5,720 bases of DNA from DAIPHL01 sp036771375 (lineage in GTDB: Bacteria; Synergistota; Synergistia; Synergistales; Synergistaceae). Below the pieces are notes generated by a model that worked only from the letters and a program-made list of their open reading frames with translations, was not told the origin of the DNA and did no database searches. The stretch covers positions 1-5,720 of the forward strand of contig DAIPHL010000138.1 in assembly GCA_036771375.1 (NCBI GenBank), read 5' to 3'. The position numbers were made by a program, and so were the translations under genes. Below, piece after piece: positions 1 through 5,720 of the stretch. The first letter of the stretch is position 1; each line of letters starts with the position of its first letter.

Positions 1-14
1 GGTCGGCGAATCGT

Positions 15-43
15 TTCAACCTTCCGAATCCTTGTGGTAAAAT
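15..43 (+). promoter_or_regulatory. Probable extended -10 promoter for the UPF0182 gene
   Basis: TAAAAT at 38-43 matches the sigma-70 -10 consensus at five of six bases. It is preceded by TG at 35-36 with one base between, the arrangement of an extended -10 element. The best -35 candidate at the right spacing (TTCAAC, 15-20, 17-base spacer) matches only three of six bases, which is acceptable for an extended -10 promoter. Transcription would start near position 50 and give a leader of about 42 bases. The window begins just upstream, so an additional promoter or an upstream operon gene cannot be excluded. Confidence 0.5.
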
Positions 44-75
44 CGGGTGAATCGTGCCATACGGGACGAGGCGTG

Positions 76-85
76 AAGGAGGGGG
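76..85 (+). promoter_or_regulatory. Shine-Dalgarno that fixes the UPF0182 start
   Basis: AAGGAGGGGG lies six bases before the ATG at 92, with the AAGGAGG core (76-82) nine bases away. This is a near-perfect match to the anti-Shine-Dalgarno. No other ATG occurs in this frame before the first membrane segment, so the start at 92 is well supported. Confidence 0.8.
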
Positions 86-91
86 CCGGCG

Positions 92-2965
92 ATGACGCTT
101 GAGGAGTTGATTCGGAAACTCGCGCGGGGAGGAAACGGAGCCGAATGGACCCAGGGCGAGGGAGAGAACTGGAACGAAGGAGACAGAAGACCGCGCAAGC
201 CCGGCAGGATTCGTCTTCCCAGGTTTACGCTTCTGGTCGCCGCGGCCGTTTTTCTTTTGTTCCTCGGGCTTTCGCGAATCGTCGATTTTTACACCGACCT
301 TCTTTGGTACGAATCGCAGGGTCTTTCCTCCGTCTTCTGGAGAAGGATCGTCCCACAGGTCGTCATCTTCGCGGTCTGTTCCGTCGTGACGGCCGTCGTC
401 TATCTCTTCAACTGGAGGCTTGCCCTGAAGATCGGGACGAACGAGTTTCGTGCCGCGACGGGGGACGACGGAGCCGTTCTCGTCCCGCCCCTTTACGTCA
501 CGGTATGCGCGCTCTTCCTCTCCCTGCTGGCGGGATTCGGGATGCTCTCCGAGTGGCCCGTCGTCATGCAGTTTCTGCACCGCGTCCCGTTCGGCGACAG
601 CGAGCCGATCTTCGGCAGGGACATCGGTTTTTACGTTTTCTCCCTTCCGTTCCTGAAGATGCTCCAATCGTGGTTCTCCAGCATGACCCTCTTTTCGCTC
701 GCCGGCAGCGTGATCCTGTATCTTCTCTGCCGGAGCCTGCGCTCCGAGGAAGGGAACATCGTCCTCGTCCGACGCGCAAGGCTCCACGTAACCTCGCTCT
801 GTGCCGTCTTTTCGGTTTGGATCGGGGCGGGCCTCTGGCTGTCGCGCTACGAGCTGCTCTACTCGCCGTCCGGCATCGTCTTCGGGATGGGGTACACCGA
901 TTACAACGTGCGACTTACCGCCGTCACCATCTTCTCCATCGCAGCGCTCGTGGCCGCGCTTCTTTTGATCGTGACCACTCTTGTCAGAGGAGTGTGGAAG
1001 GCCTCCGTGATCCTGATCGGGCTTCTCGTCGGAGCCGGTTTCTTCGCGCAGACGCTCCTTCCCTCCCTTGTCCAGAACTACGTCGTCAAGCCCAACGAAT
1101 ACGAGTTGGAGCGTCGATTCCTCGAAAATCACATCAGGGCGACGCGCCGGGCGTTCGCCATCGACGACGTGAAGATATTTCAGATGACTCCACGGCCGGA
1201 GGTCACGCCGGAGGAGATGGACGCGGATTCGGAGACCGTGCAGAACATCCGCCTCTGGGACTACGGTCCGCTGCTTCGCACCTACAAGCAGCTCCAGGAG
1301 ATAAGGACGTACTACGACTTCGGGGACATCGACATCGGTAAATACGAAATCGACGGACGGAAGCGCCAGGTCATGCTTTCGGTTCGTGAGCTGGATCAGT
1401 CGCAGCTTCAAAGCAAGACCTGGGTCAACGCGCACCTCGAATTCACCCATGGATTCGGCGTCGTGATGAACCCGGTCAACGAGATGGAGGAGGGAGGACT
1501 TCCCGTCTTTTACATGAAGGACCTGCCTCCGAAGTCGACCGTCCCGATTCGAATCGATCGCCCCCAGATATACTACGGGGAGAAGCCGAGCATCTATGCG
1601 CTGGTCAAAACCGAGGTCAAGGAGTTCGATTATCCGATGGGCGACGCCAACGTGCGGGGTGTCTACGAAGGAAAGGGCGGCGTGGCGATCGGGTCGCTCT
1701 TCCGGCGGCTGCTCTTCGCCCTGAAGTTCCGTGACTCCGAGATTCTTTTCACCGGCTCCCTCAAGCCGGAGAGCCGGATCCTCTACAACCGGAACATCAG
1801 GGAGGCGATCGGGCGGGTCGCTCCGTTTCTGATCCTCGAGGAGGACGCGTACCCCGTCGTCTGCGACGGCCGAATCCTCTGGCTGCAGGATGCCTATACG
1901 GCAAGCGACCGGTATCCGTACTCGCGTCCTCTTTCGCCCGCCGCGGCGACCCAGGCGGGCCTTCATCCCTACGTCGGCGTGAATTATATCCGCAACAGCG
2001 TGAAGATCACGGTCGACGCCTACGACGGGAACATGACCTTCTACATCGCGGATTCGAAGGACCCGATCGTGAAGAACTGGGCGGCGATCTTCCCGGGGCT
2101 TTTCGTCCCGCAGGAAAAGACCCCTCCCTACCTCAGGGAGCACTTCCGGTATCCCGAGGAGTTCTTCGAGGTGCAGAGCGAGATGTACCGGGTATATCAC
2201 ATGACCGACACGAACACCTACTACAACCGGGAGGACGTCTGGATGACGACGCCCCAGGGACAGGAGCGCCGCATCAGGCCGAATTACGTCACGATGGAGC
2301 TGATGGACGAAAAACGCCCCGAGTTCACCCTGATCGCTCCGTTCATGCCGTTCGGACGCAACAACCTGATCGGCTGGATGGCGGGACGGTGTGACGGGGA
2401 CCACTACGGTGAGCTGGTCGTGTACCGCTTTCCCAAGCAGGAGCTCGTGTTCGGTCCTCCGCAGATCGAGGCGCTGATCGACCAGAACACGACCATCTCC
2501 TCTCAGCTCTCTCTCTGGAGCCAGAGGGGGTCGGACGTGATCCGCGGGGATCTGCTCGTCATCCCGATCGGTAAATCCCTTCTGTACGTCCAGCCTCTCT
2601 ACATGAAGGCCGACCGAAGCGATCTGCCGGAGCTCAAGCGGATCATTCTCTCGACGGGCGGACGGGTCGCCTGGGGGGAGACCTTCGACCGGGCGCTCGC
2701 GGAGTTGATGGGGTCGAGGAGCGGGGCGAAGGCTCCCAGACCCTCCGAACCGGGCGAAAAGAGCGGGTCGGCGGGGCCGCCTGAAACCCCGCGGCAGCCG
2801 ACAGAGGCTTCGAGCGCTTCTCTCCGGGAGCTGGCGAAGGAGGCACGCCGCCATTACGATGCCGCCGAGAGCGCCGCAAGGGGCGGAAAGTGGGCGGATT
2901 ACGGATCGGAGCTGAAAAAGCTCGAGGAAGTCCTCTCCAGGATAGAGGCACTTTCCCAAAAATAA
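92..2965 (+). CDS. UPF0182 family integral membrane protein
   Basis: This 957-residue protein matches the UPF0182 family of large bacterial membrane proteins of unknown biochemical function, at about the family's usual length. After a charged, Gly-rich N-terminus of about 43 residues come seven probable membrane segments near residues 45-64, 86-107, 132-152, 195-213, 232-251, 275-297 and 303-322. A large soluble part, probably outside the membrane, follows from about 323 to 900. Family-like blocks I recognise are DFYTDLLWYESQG (65-77), EPIFGRDIGFYVFSLPFL (171-188), the VVKPNEYELE region (331-340), the RLWDYGPLLRTYKQLQEIR stretch, THGFG, YYGEKPS, APFL, YPYSRPLS, NYIRNSVK and RYPEEFFEVQ. A Pro/Gly/Ser-rich linker (about 875-910) precedes a final helical segment containing HYDAAESA and DYGSELKKLEEVL, typical of the family's C-terminus. 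It heads a probable operon with the secreted protein gene 21 bases downstream. The family assignment is firm; no reaction or substrate can be stated. Confidence 0.93.
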   Translation: MTLEELIRKLARGGNGAEWTQGEGENWNEGDRRPRKPGRIRLPRFTLLVAAAVFLLFLGLSRIVDFYTDLLWYESQGLSSVFWRRIVPQVVIFAVCSVVTAVVYLFNWRLALKIGTNEFRAATGDDGAVLVPPLYVTVCALFLSLLAGFGMLSEWPVVMQFLHRVPFGDSEPIFGRDIGFYVFSLPFLKMLQSWFSSMTLFSLAGSVILYLLCRSLRSEEGNIVLVRRARLHVTSLCAVFSVWIGAGLWLSRYELLYSPSGIVFGMGYTDYNVRLTAVTIFSIAALVAALLLIVTTLVRGVWKASVILIGLLVGAGFFAQTLLPSLVQNYVVKPNEYELERRFLENHIRATRRAFAIDDVKIFQMTPRPEVTPEEMDADSETVQNIRLWDYGPLLRTYKQLQEIRTYYDFGDIDIGKYEIDGRKRQVMLSVRELDQSQLQSKTWVNAHLEFTHGFGVVMNPVNEMEEGGLPVFYMKDLPPKSTVPIRIDRPQIYYGEKPSIYALVKTEVKEFDYPMGDANVRGVYEGKGGVAIGSLFRRLLFALKFRDSEILFTGSLKPESRILYNRNIREAIGRVAPFLILEEDAYPVVCDGRILWLQDAYTASDRYPYSRPLSPAAATQAGLHPYVGVNYIRNSVKITVDAYDGNMTFYIADSKDPIVKNWAAIFPGLFVPQEKTPPYLREHFRYPEEFFEVQSEMYRVYHMTDTNTYYNREDVWMTTPQGQERRIRPNYVTMELMDEKRPEFTLIAPFMPFGRNNLIGWMAGRCDGDHYGELVVYRFPKQELVFGPPQIEALIDQNTTISSQLSLWSQRGSDVIRGDLLVIPIGKSLLYVQPLYMKADRSDLPELKRIILSTGGRVAWGETFDRALAELMGSRSGAKAPRPSEPGEKSGSAGPPETPRQPTEASSASLRELAKEARRHYDAAESAARGGKWADYGSELKKLEEVLSRIEALSQK

Positions 2966-2986
2966 CGGCGGGCCGATCGTGTCGAG

Positions 2987-4474
2987 ATGTTTGCCGTGCC
3001 CACGTTGGAAGGGGCGATAAAGACCGTGTACGGATGGCGTACGCTGTTTTGTTCCGCCGCTTTTCTCCTTCTGTTCGCGCTTGCTCCTGCGCAGGCGGGG
3101 GAGGGGGCTCTTCGTGTCTTTGCGGTCCATCCCGTCCTGCCGGTCGTCCATGGCGTCACGCAGAGCATCGGGATCGAGTTGCCCGCTCCCCCTCTTTCTG
3201 CGGGAAAGACGTACGAGGTGGAGATCTCGACGGAGTCCGGCCTGGGTGTCCTGATGCTCGACGGAGGGCCGGCGGGAGCCGGCCGGATTCGCTGCCGGGC
3301 GGGGGAGACGGCGACGATCGCGTACCGGTGGGCCGGGCCGGTCCCCACGGAGCACGCGGTTGTCGAGCGGGTGAATGTCCTCGTTCCGGAACGTTCACTC
3401 TCTGCTTTCGCCACATTTTCCGTCGGCATGGATCTCCGGGTGGGCGGCATAGGCATACCGCAGGAGCTTCTCTCCGGCGTCGCAACCCAGGTCGAGATCA
3501 CGCTGCGCGACGCTTTTCATCCCGACGCGCCTCTTGCGGAGCTTCTCGCCGGCCTTGGCGTCACACCGGAGCTGAGCCTGTCGCCGGTGCCGGAGGAGGT
3601 GGCCGGAAGGTCGACGGCGAGCGAAGACGCGATGCTGAAACGCTTTTTCGGGGATTTTTCGCCCGTCGAATCCGCTTTGGTGTACCCGGGGGAGTTCGTG
3701 CCCGGGAAATTGCAAAGAGGCGACGACGGCCGCTTTGTCTGGCGCGACATGGAGGGACGCGCTCCGTCGATCACCCTCTCGTCGCCGGAAAAGTTCCATC
3801 TCTTCGTTCGTCTGAAATCGAACGCCGGCGGCACGGTCGTCAAGGGGGTTCGCTCGGACTCGTTCGCTCTTTCCGGCCCGGGAGCGGGACCCGCCGTCGG
3901 GACGGTTTCTCTTCCCGGTGTCGTGGGCTCGACGCTGCGCATCATCTCCCATTTGGCCCCGGACGTGTATGGCGCTGCCCTTGGTGAAATCGAAGGGGCG
4001 ATGCGCGACGGCGGAGAGGAGATGGCGGCGTCCCGTCTGGGCGTCTACATGAAGAGCCTGTCGGGCGCGAACCCGGCCACGTTTTTGGGCGACTATGTCC
4101 TCGCGTTGCTTGCCTACGACGCGAGGGTGGACGACATGACGTCCTACATGAGGAACTTTCTCGTCGGATACGATGGCTACGGGGTGCTGGTCCTGACGAA
4201 GAGCGGGGTCGGCTCGTGGAAAGCCCTGCCGGAGGCCGGTGGAAACGACGCCGAGGTCTCAGACGGGCGGACCCGTCCCGGGGACCTGCATGTCGTCTTT
4301 CCGTTTCGGATCGGGAAGAATTTCGTCTTGAAGATAGACGGCTCCGGTAAGGGGGGCACGTCGCTCTGGAAGGTCATTCCGGACGGGGTCAACCGAAAGA
4401 GATACCCGCAGGGGAATTGGCGGAAGGAGATCACCGTTTACACGGGACGGCTGCTGCCTCCGAAAAAGGATTGA
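2987..4474 (+). CDS. Exported protein of unknown function
   Basis: I do not recognise this 495-residue protein. It begins with a signal peptide: a short N-terminal part with Lys12 and Arg18, a hydrophobic core at about 19-34, and a signal peptidase I-type site after APAQA, between Ala37 and Gly38. No lipobox cysteine is present, so it should be periplasmic, exported or surface-associated rather than a lipoprotein. The mature part looks beta-rich from about 42 to 300, possibly Ig-like modules, with a Gly/Pro/Ala linker near 297-303. A helix-rich segment follows (about 315-392), then another strand-rich C-terminal region to the end. Only one cysteine (103) remains after cleavage. The start is uncertain. 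ATG at 2987 has no good ribosome site, whereas GTG at 3026 (residue 14) follows GGAAGGGG at 3007-3014 by 11 bases and still leaves a complete signal peptide. It lies 21 bases (or 60 with GTG) behind the UPF0182 stop, has no clear promoter of its own and is probably co-transcribed. The reading frame is certain; any function would be a guess. Confidence 0.85.
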   Translation: MFAVPTLEGAIKTVYGWRTLFCSAAFLLLFALAPAQAGEGALRVFAVHPVLPVVHGVTQSIGIELPAPPLSAGKTYEVEISTESGLGVLMLDGGPAGAGRIRCRAGETATIAYRWAGPVPTEHAVVERVNVLVPERSLSAFATFSVGMDLRVGGIGIPQELLSGVATQVEITLRDAFHPDAPLAELLAGLGVTPELSLSPVPEEVAGRSTASEDAMLKRFFGDFSPVESALVYPGEFVPGKLQRGDDGRFVWRDMEGRAPSITLSSPEKFHLFVRLKSNAGGTVVKGVRSDSFALSGPGAGPAVGTVSLPGVVGSTLRIISHLAPDVYGAALGEIEGAMRDGGEEMAASRLGVYMKSLSGANPATFLGDYVLALLAYDARVDDMTSYMRNFLVGYDGYGVLVLTKSGVGSWKALPEAGGNDAEVSDGRTRPGDLHVVFPFRIGKNFVLKIDGSGKGGTSLWKVIPDGVNRKRYPQGNWRKEITVYTGRLLPPKKD

Positions 4475-4482
4475 GGTGCCCC

Positions 4483-4503
4483 CCCACGGAGTGCTTTCGT
4501 GGG
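4483..4503 (+). terminator. Short hairpin after the two-gene operon
   Basis: An eight-base-pair stem (4483-4490 with 4496-4503, one G-T pair) encloses a five-base loop, nine bases after the stop of the exported protein gene. The following sequence (ACGAAATAATAG) has no T-run, so it is not a canonical intrinsic terminator. It may protect the 3' end of the message or assist termination. The position suits an operon end, but the assignment is weak. Confidence 0.35.
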
Positions 4504-4534
4504 ACGAAATAATAGAGGAATCGAGGCAAAATCG

Positions 4535-4564
4535 TTGACGAAGGTCGAGGGTCGGTGTTACAAT
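4535..4564 (+). promoter_or_regulatory. Promoter of tRNA-Pro
   Basis: TTGACG (4535-4540) and TACAAT (4559-4564) each match the sigma-70 consensus at five of six bases, separated by 18 bases. The predicted start, near 4571, lies only about four bases before the mature tRNA 5' end at 4575, so RNase P would remove a very short leader. Placement immediately before a tRNA gene strengthens the call. Confidence 0.75.
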
Positions 4565-4574
4565 GGCTCGCATT

Positions 4575-4652
4575 CGGGGCGTAGCGCAGCCTGGTTAGCG
4601 CGCCTGGTTCGGGACCAGGAGGTCGGAAGTTCAAATCTTCTCGCCCCGACCA
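4575..4652 (+). tRNA. tRNA-Pro, anticodon CGG
   Basis: A complete cloverleaf can be drawn. The acceptor stem pairs 4575-4581 (CGGGGCG) with 4642-4648 (CGCCCCG). The D stem is GCGC at 4584-4587 with 4598-4601. The anticodon stem CCTGG/CCAGG (4603-4607 with 4615-4619) encloses loop TTCGGGA, with anticodon CGG at 4610-4612 followed by G at position 37. The T stem is 4625-4629 with 4637-4641 around loop TTCAAAT. The discriminator A is at 4649 and CCA is encoded at 4650-4652. The C1-G72 pair and G37 are typical of bacterial proline tRNAs. It reads proline codon CCG, which suits a GC-rich genome. It stands alone with its own promoter and terminator. Confidence 0.97.
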
Positions 4653-4660
4653 TTTTGGAG

Positions 4661-4696
4661 AAAAGATCCCGGTTTCTGCCGGGGTCTTTTGTTTTG
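4661..4696 (+). terminator. Intrinsic terminator of tRNA-Pro
   Basis: A perfect 12-base-pair stem (4661-4672 with 4679-4690, one T-G pair) has a six-base loop TTTCTG. The stem starts with AAAAGA and ends with TCTTTT, and GTTTTG continues the T-rich tract. This is a textbook rho-independent terminator eight bases after the tRNA CCA. It insulates the tRNA transcript from the smpB promoter 38 bases further on. The A-rich 5' arm could also let it work on transcripts from the other strand, but no minus-strand gene is seen here. Confidence 0.88.
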
Positions 4697-4727
4697 AGAC
4701 CGGGACGGCCGGGCGCTCCAATGTATA

Positions 4728-4756
4728 TTGACTAATTCTTACCAAATGGATATAAT
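4728..4756 (+). promoter_or_regulatory. Strong sigma-70-type promoter of smpB-ssrA
   Basis: TTGACT (4728-4733) and TATAAT (4751-4756) are separated by exactly 17 bases and match the consensus at 11 of 12 positions. Transcription should begin near 4762-4764, only 12-14 bases before the smpB ATG. This makes it the best promoter in the window and the only clear one available to both smpB and ssrA. Confidence 0.88.
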
Positions 4757-4763
4757 AAGCGAC

Positions 4764-4770
4764 GAGGGGG
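4764..4770 (+). promoter_or_regulatory. Shine-Dalgarno that fixes the smpB start
   Basis: GAGGGGG ends five bases before the ATG at 4776. It lies at or next to the predicted 5' end of the transcript. It selects 4776 over the in-frame TTG at 4728, which is itself the -35 box and would not be transcribed. Confidence 0.75.
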
Positions 4771-4775
4771 TTTGC

Positions 4776-5267
4776 ATGGACGCACGTGAACAGGAAAGGG
4801 AAGACAGGACCGTCTCACGGAACAGAAAGGCCCGGCACGAGTACTTCATACTCGAGTCGATGGAGACGGGCATCGTCCTCTCGGGAACCGAGATCAAGTC
4901 GGTACGCGCGGGGCATGTGAACCTGAAGGACGGTTTCGCCCGGGTCGAAAACGGCGAGCTTTGGCTTTACAACGTGCATATATCGCCGTACGACAAGGGC
5001 ACGCACTACAACAAAGACCCTCTTCGTCCGAGGAAGCTTCTCGCCCACAAGGGGCAGATTCTGAAGCTAGGGATGAAGGTCCGCGAGAAGGGGCTGACGT
5101 TGGTTCCCCTCTCCATGTACCTCAAGGAGGGGAAACGGGCGAAGGTGGAGCTTGCGATTGCCAAGGGCAAGCAGCAGCACGATAAACGGGATTCGATCGC
5201 GGCGAGGGACGCCGAACGCGAAATCGGCAGGAGCATGAAGGAGCGCGGCAGAAGAGGGTACGACTGA
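4776..5267 (+). CDS. smpB: SsrA-binding protein SmpB
   Basis: SmpB is the small basic protein partner of tmRNA in trans-translation. It binds the tRNA-like domain, delivers alanyl-tmRNA to stalled ribosomes and places its C-terminal tail in the empty mRNA channel. The 163-residue length is normal (E. coli SmpB has 160). Visible family features are NRKARHEYFI (16-25), GIVLSGTEIKSVRAG (32-46), NLKDGFARVENGE (49-61), HISPYDKG (68-75), NKDPLRPRKLL (79-89), KEKGLTLVP-like REKGLTLVP (103-111), and the tail GKQQHDKR (131-138) followed by RDAEREI (144-150). The tail departs slightly from the usual GKKxYDKR: Gln stands at the second Lys position and His at Tyr. The start at 4776 is chosen from the ribosome site and promoter; an in-frame extension to TTG at 4728 would add 16 non-conserved residues encoded by promoter DNA. 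ssrA follows 17 bases after the stop. Identification is secure. Confidence 0.97.
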   Translation: MDAREQEREDRTVSRNRKARHEYFILESMETGIVLSGTEIKSVRAGHVNLKDGFARVENGELWLYNVHISPYDKGTHYNKDPLRPRKLLAHKGQILKLGMKVREKGLTLVPLSMYLKEGKRAKVELAIAKGKQQHDKRDSIAARDAEREIGRSMKERGRRGYD

Positions 5268-5284
5268 AGCGCTCGGAACGACAA

Positions 5285-5639
5285 GGGGGCGACAGGTTTC
5301 GACGGCAGGATGGAAGGTTTGGAAGAGCGAGCCGAGGCTGGGGTAACCTCGTAAATCAGACTCCAAAAAAACAATTGCCAACAAAGATTTCGCACTGGCT
5401 GCTTAATTAAGCGACCACGCTCTTTGGGGGCTCGGTCGTCGGAACCCAAAAGGGCGTCACAAAGACGACTGGAATCGCGATAACGTCTCCCGATCGCGCT
5501 TCGAGACTTCAGGGGAGAATGGGGAAAGAGGATCCTGTCCTTGGGAGCCTCCGCCCTGAAATCAAAACAAGGACTACGCTCGTAGCGCTGCCAAATGGGC
5601 CCCTGTTGGACCGGAGTTCGATTCTCCGCGCCTCCACCA
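5285..5639 (+). ncRNA. ssrA: Transfer-messenger RNA (tmRNA, SsrA RNA)
   Basis: This 355-base RNA rescues stalled ribosomes, acting first as alanine tRNA and then as template for a degradation tag. The tRNA-like acceptor pairs GGGGGCG (5285-5291) with CGCCTCC (5629-5635), and its third pair is the G-T (5287 with 5633) that marks alanine identity. The T arm is 5612-5616 with 5624-5628 around TTCGATT, and CCA is encoded at 5637-5639. The conserved TTCGACGG block lies at 5298-5305. Helix H2 segments can be paired: 5306-5309 with 5602-5605, 5318-5322 with 5591-5595, and 5326-5329 with 5586-5589. Pseudoknot PK1 is formed by 5333-5337 with 5347-5351 and 5339-5344 with 5360-5365. Downstream of the tag, further helices are visible, for example TTCAGGG with CCCTGAA. 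It is the ordinary one-piece form. It probably shares the smpB promoter, so its 5' end would be made by processing. Confidence 0.97.
5377..5406 (+). other. tmRNA tag-peptide reading frame, ANKDFALAA
   Basis: From the resume codon GCC (5377-5379) the frame reads Ala-Asn-Lys-Asp-Phe-Ala-Leu-Ala-Ala and stops at TAA (5404-5406). The ALAA ending is the usual signal for ClpXP-type proteases. GCC is preferred because it starts 11 bases after PK1 (ending 5365), the same spacing and A-rich spacer as in E. coli tmRNA, and it has A at -4. The added tag would be ten residues, counting the alanine carried by tmRNA. Confidence 0.85.
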
Positions 5640-5720
5640 TTTTTATTATTTTGTTATCATTTAATATCATGCAAAGCCAGTCCAGACCATAACTCAACGC
5701 TCTTTGCATTCATCTGTTAT
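5640..5720. other. AT-rich tail after ssrA, no gene seen
   Basis: By direct count 25 of these 81 bases are G or C, against about 60% in the genes before. The change is abrupt, right after the tmRNA CCA. A T-rich run (5640-5653) might help end ssrA transcription, but no separate GC-rich hairpin precedes it. No reading frame here has a ribosome site or recognisable product. It may be ordinary intergenic DNA or the edge of inserted DNA; the window ends too soon to tell. Confidence 0.5.
5669..5709. repeat. 8-base inverted repeat downstream of ssrA
   Basis: ATGCAAAG (5669-5676) and its exact reverse complement CTTTGCAT (5702-5709) are separated by 25 bases. The long loop and lack of a T-run argue against an intrinsic terminator. 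It could be a protein-binding site, but an eight-base match at this distance can arise by chance. Confidence 0.4.

Noticed and set aside
145..1341. 398-codon open frame inside the UPF0182 gene, same strand
   Set aside because: It is very rich in Arg, Pro and Ser, as expected for an off-frame reading of GC-rich coding DNA, has no ribosome site, and lies entirely within a gene with clear family motifs.
2890..3987. 365-codon open frame overlapping the end of UPF0182 and most of the exported protein gene
   Set aside because: It is an Arg/Gly-rich off-frame reading with no ribosome site or signal. The frame at 2987-4474 has a good signal peptide and normal composition.
4499..4735. Plus-strand 78-codon frame through tRNA-Pro
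   Set aside because: It reads through the tRNA and its terminator, and its apparent conservation (GSSNLLAPT) comes from the tRNA sequence.
4431..4745. Minus-strand frame containing GREDLNFRPPGPEPGALT
   Set aside because: This is the antisense of the tRNA-Pro gene; such conserved-looking peptides are a known database artefact of tRNA loci.
5362..5403. A 14-residue tmRNA tag starting at TCC
   Set aside because: The spacing from the first PK1 helix and the CAGAC before it look attractive, but these bases are required for the second PK1 helix, and GCC at 5377 reproduces the usual spacing.
5509..5709. Minus-strand 66-codon frame containing VEARRIELRSNRG
   Set aside because: The recognisable part is the reverse complement of the tmRNA T arm and acceptor end, another common spurious prediction.
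5669..5709. Inverted repeat as the ssrA terminator
   Set aside because: The stem is only eight base pairs with a 25-base loop and no T-run follows, so it is listed only as a repeat.
1..5720. CRISPR array, insertion sequence, riboswitch or toxin-antitoxin genes
   Set aside because: I saw no spaced direct repeats, transposase-like frames, riboswitch cores or small paired genes. Apart from short intergenic gaps the window is filled by the genes listed.

Overview
The window is an ordinary-looking stretch of a GC-rich bacterial chromosome (roughly 60% G+C by eye until the last 80 bases). It reads entirely on the + strand. It holds two protein genes for the cell envelope, one tRNA gene, and the two-part trans-translation (ribosome rescue) locus. 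The organism cannot be fixed from the sequence. A UPF0182-type protein, an encoded CCA end on the tRNA, consensus sigma-70-like promoters and a one-piece tmRNA with an ALAA-ending tag fit a GC-rich Firmicute, a Synergistetes member or a relative. Synergistetes is my best guess, with low confidence.

Layout. Positions 1-91 carry a probable extended -10 promoter and a strong Shine-Dalgarno. Positions 92-2965 encode a 957-residue UPF0182 family membrane protein with seven N-terminal membrane segments and a large extracytoplasmic part. Positions 2987-4474 encode a 495-residue exported protein that I do not recognise, probably in the same operon. A short hairpin without a T-run follows. Positions 4535-4690 form a self-contained tRNA-Pro(CGG) unit with its own promoter, an encoded CCA and a clear intrinsic terminator. 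Positions 4728-5267 hold an 11/12-consensus promoter and smpB. Positions 5285-5639 are ssrA (tmRNA), starting 17 bases after the smpB stop. Its encoded tag is ANKDFALAA. The last 81 bases, after the tmRNA CCA, are about 31% G+C and contain no gene I can support.

How the genes work together. SmpB binds the tRNA-like end of tmRNA and brings it to ribosomes stalled on broken messages. The nascent protein is then tagged with the ssrA peptide and degraded. Here protein and RNA partner appear to share one promoter. The UPF0182 protein and the secreted protein beside it may act together at the membrane, but neither has a function I can derive from sequence.

I found no convincing undescribed system. 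The points most worth checking are the abrupt composition change exactly at the 3' end of ssrA (a classic integration site), the conserved or non-conserved pairing of the two envelope genes, and the compact smpB promoter, whose -35 and -10 boxes lie inside a misleading upstream extension of the reading frame.
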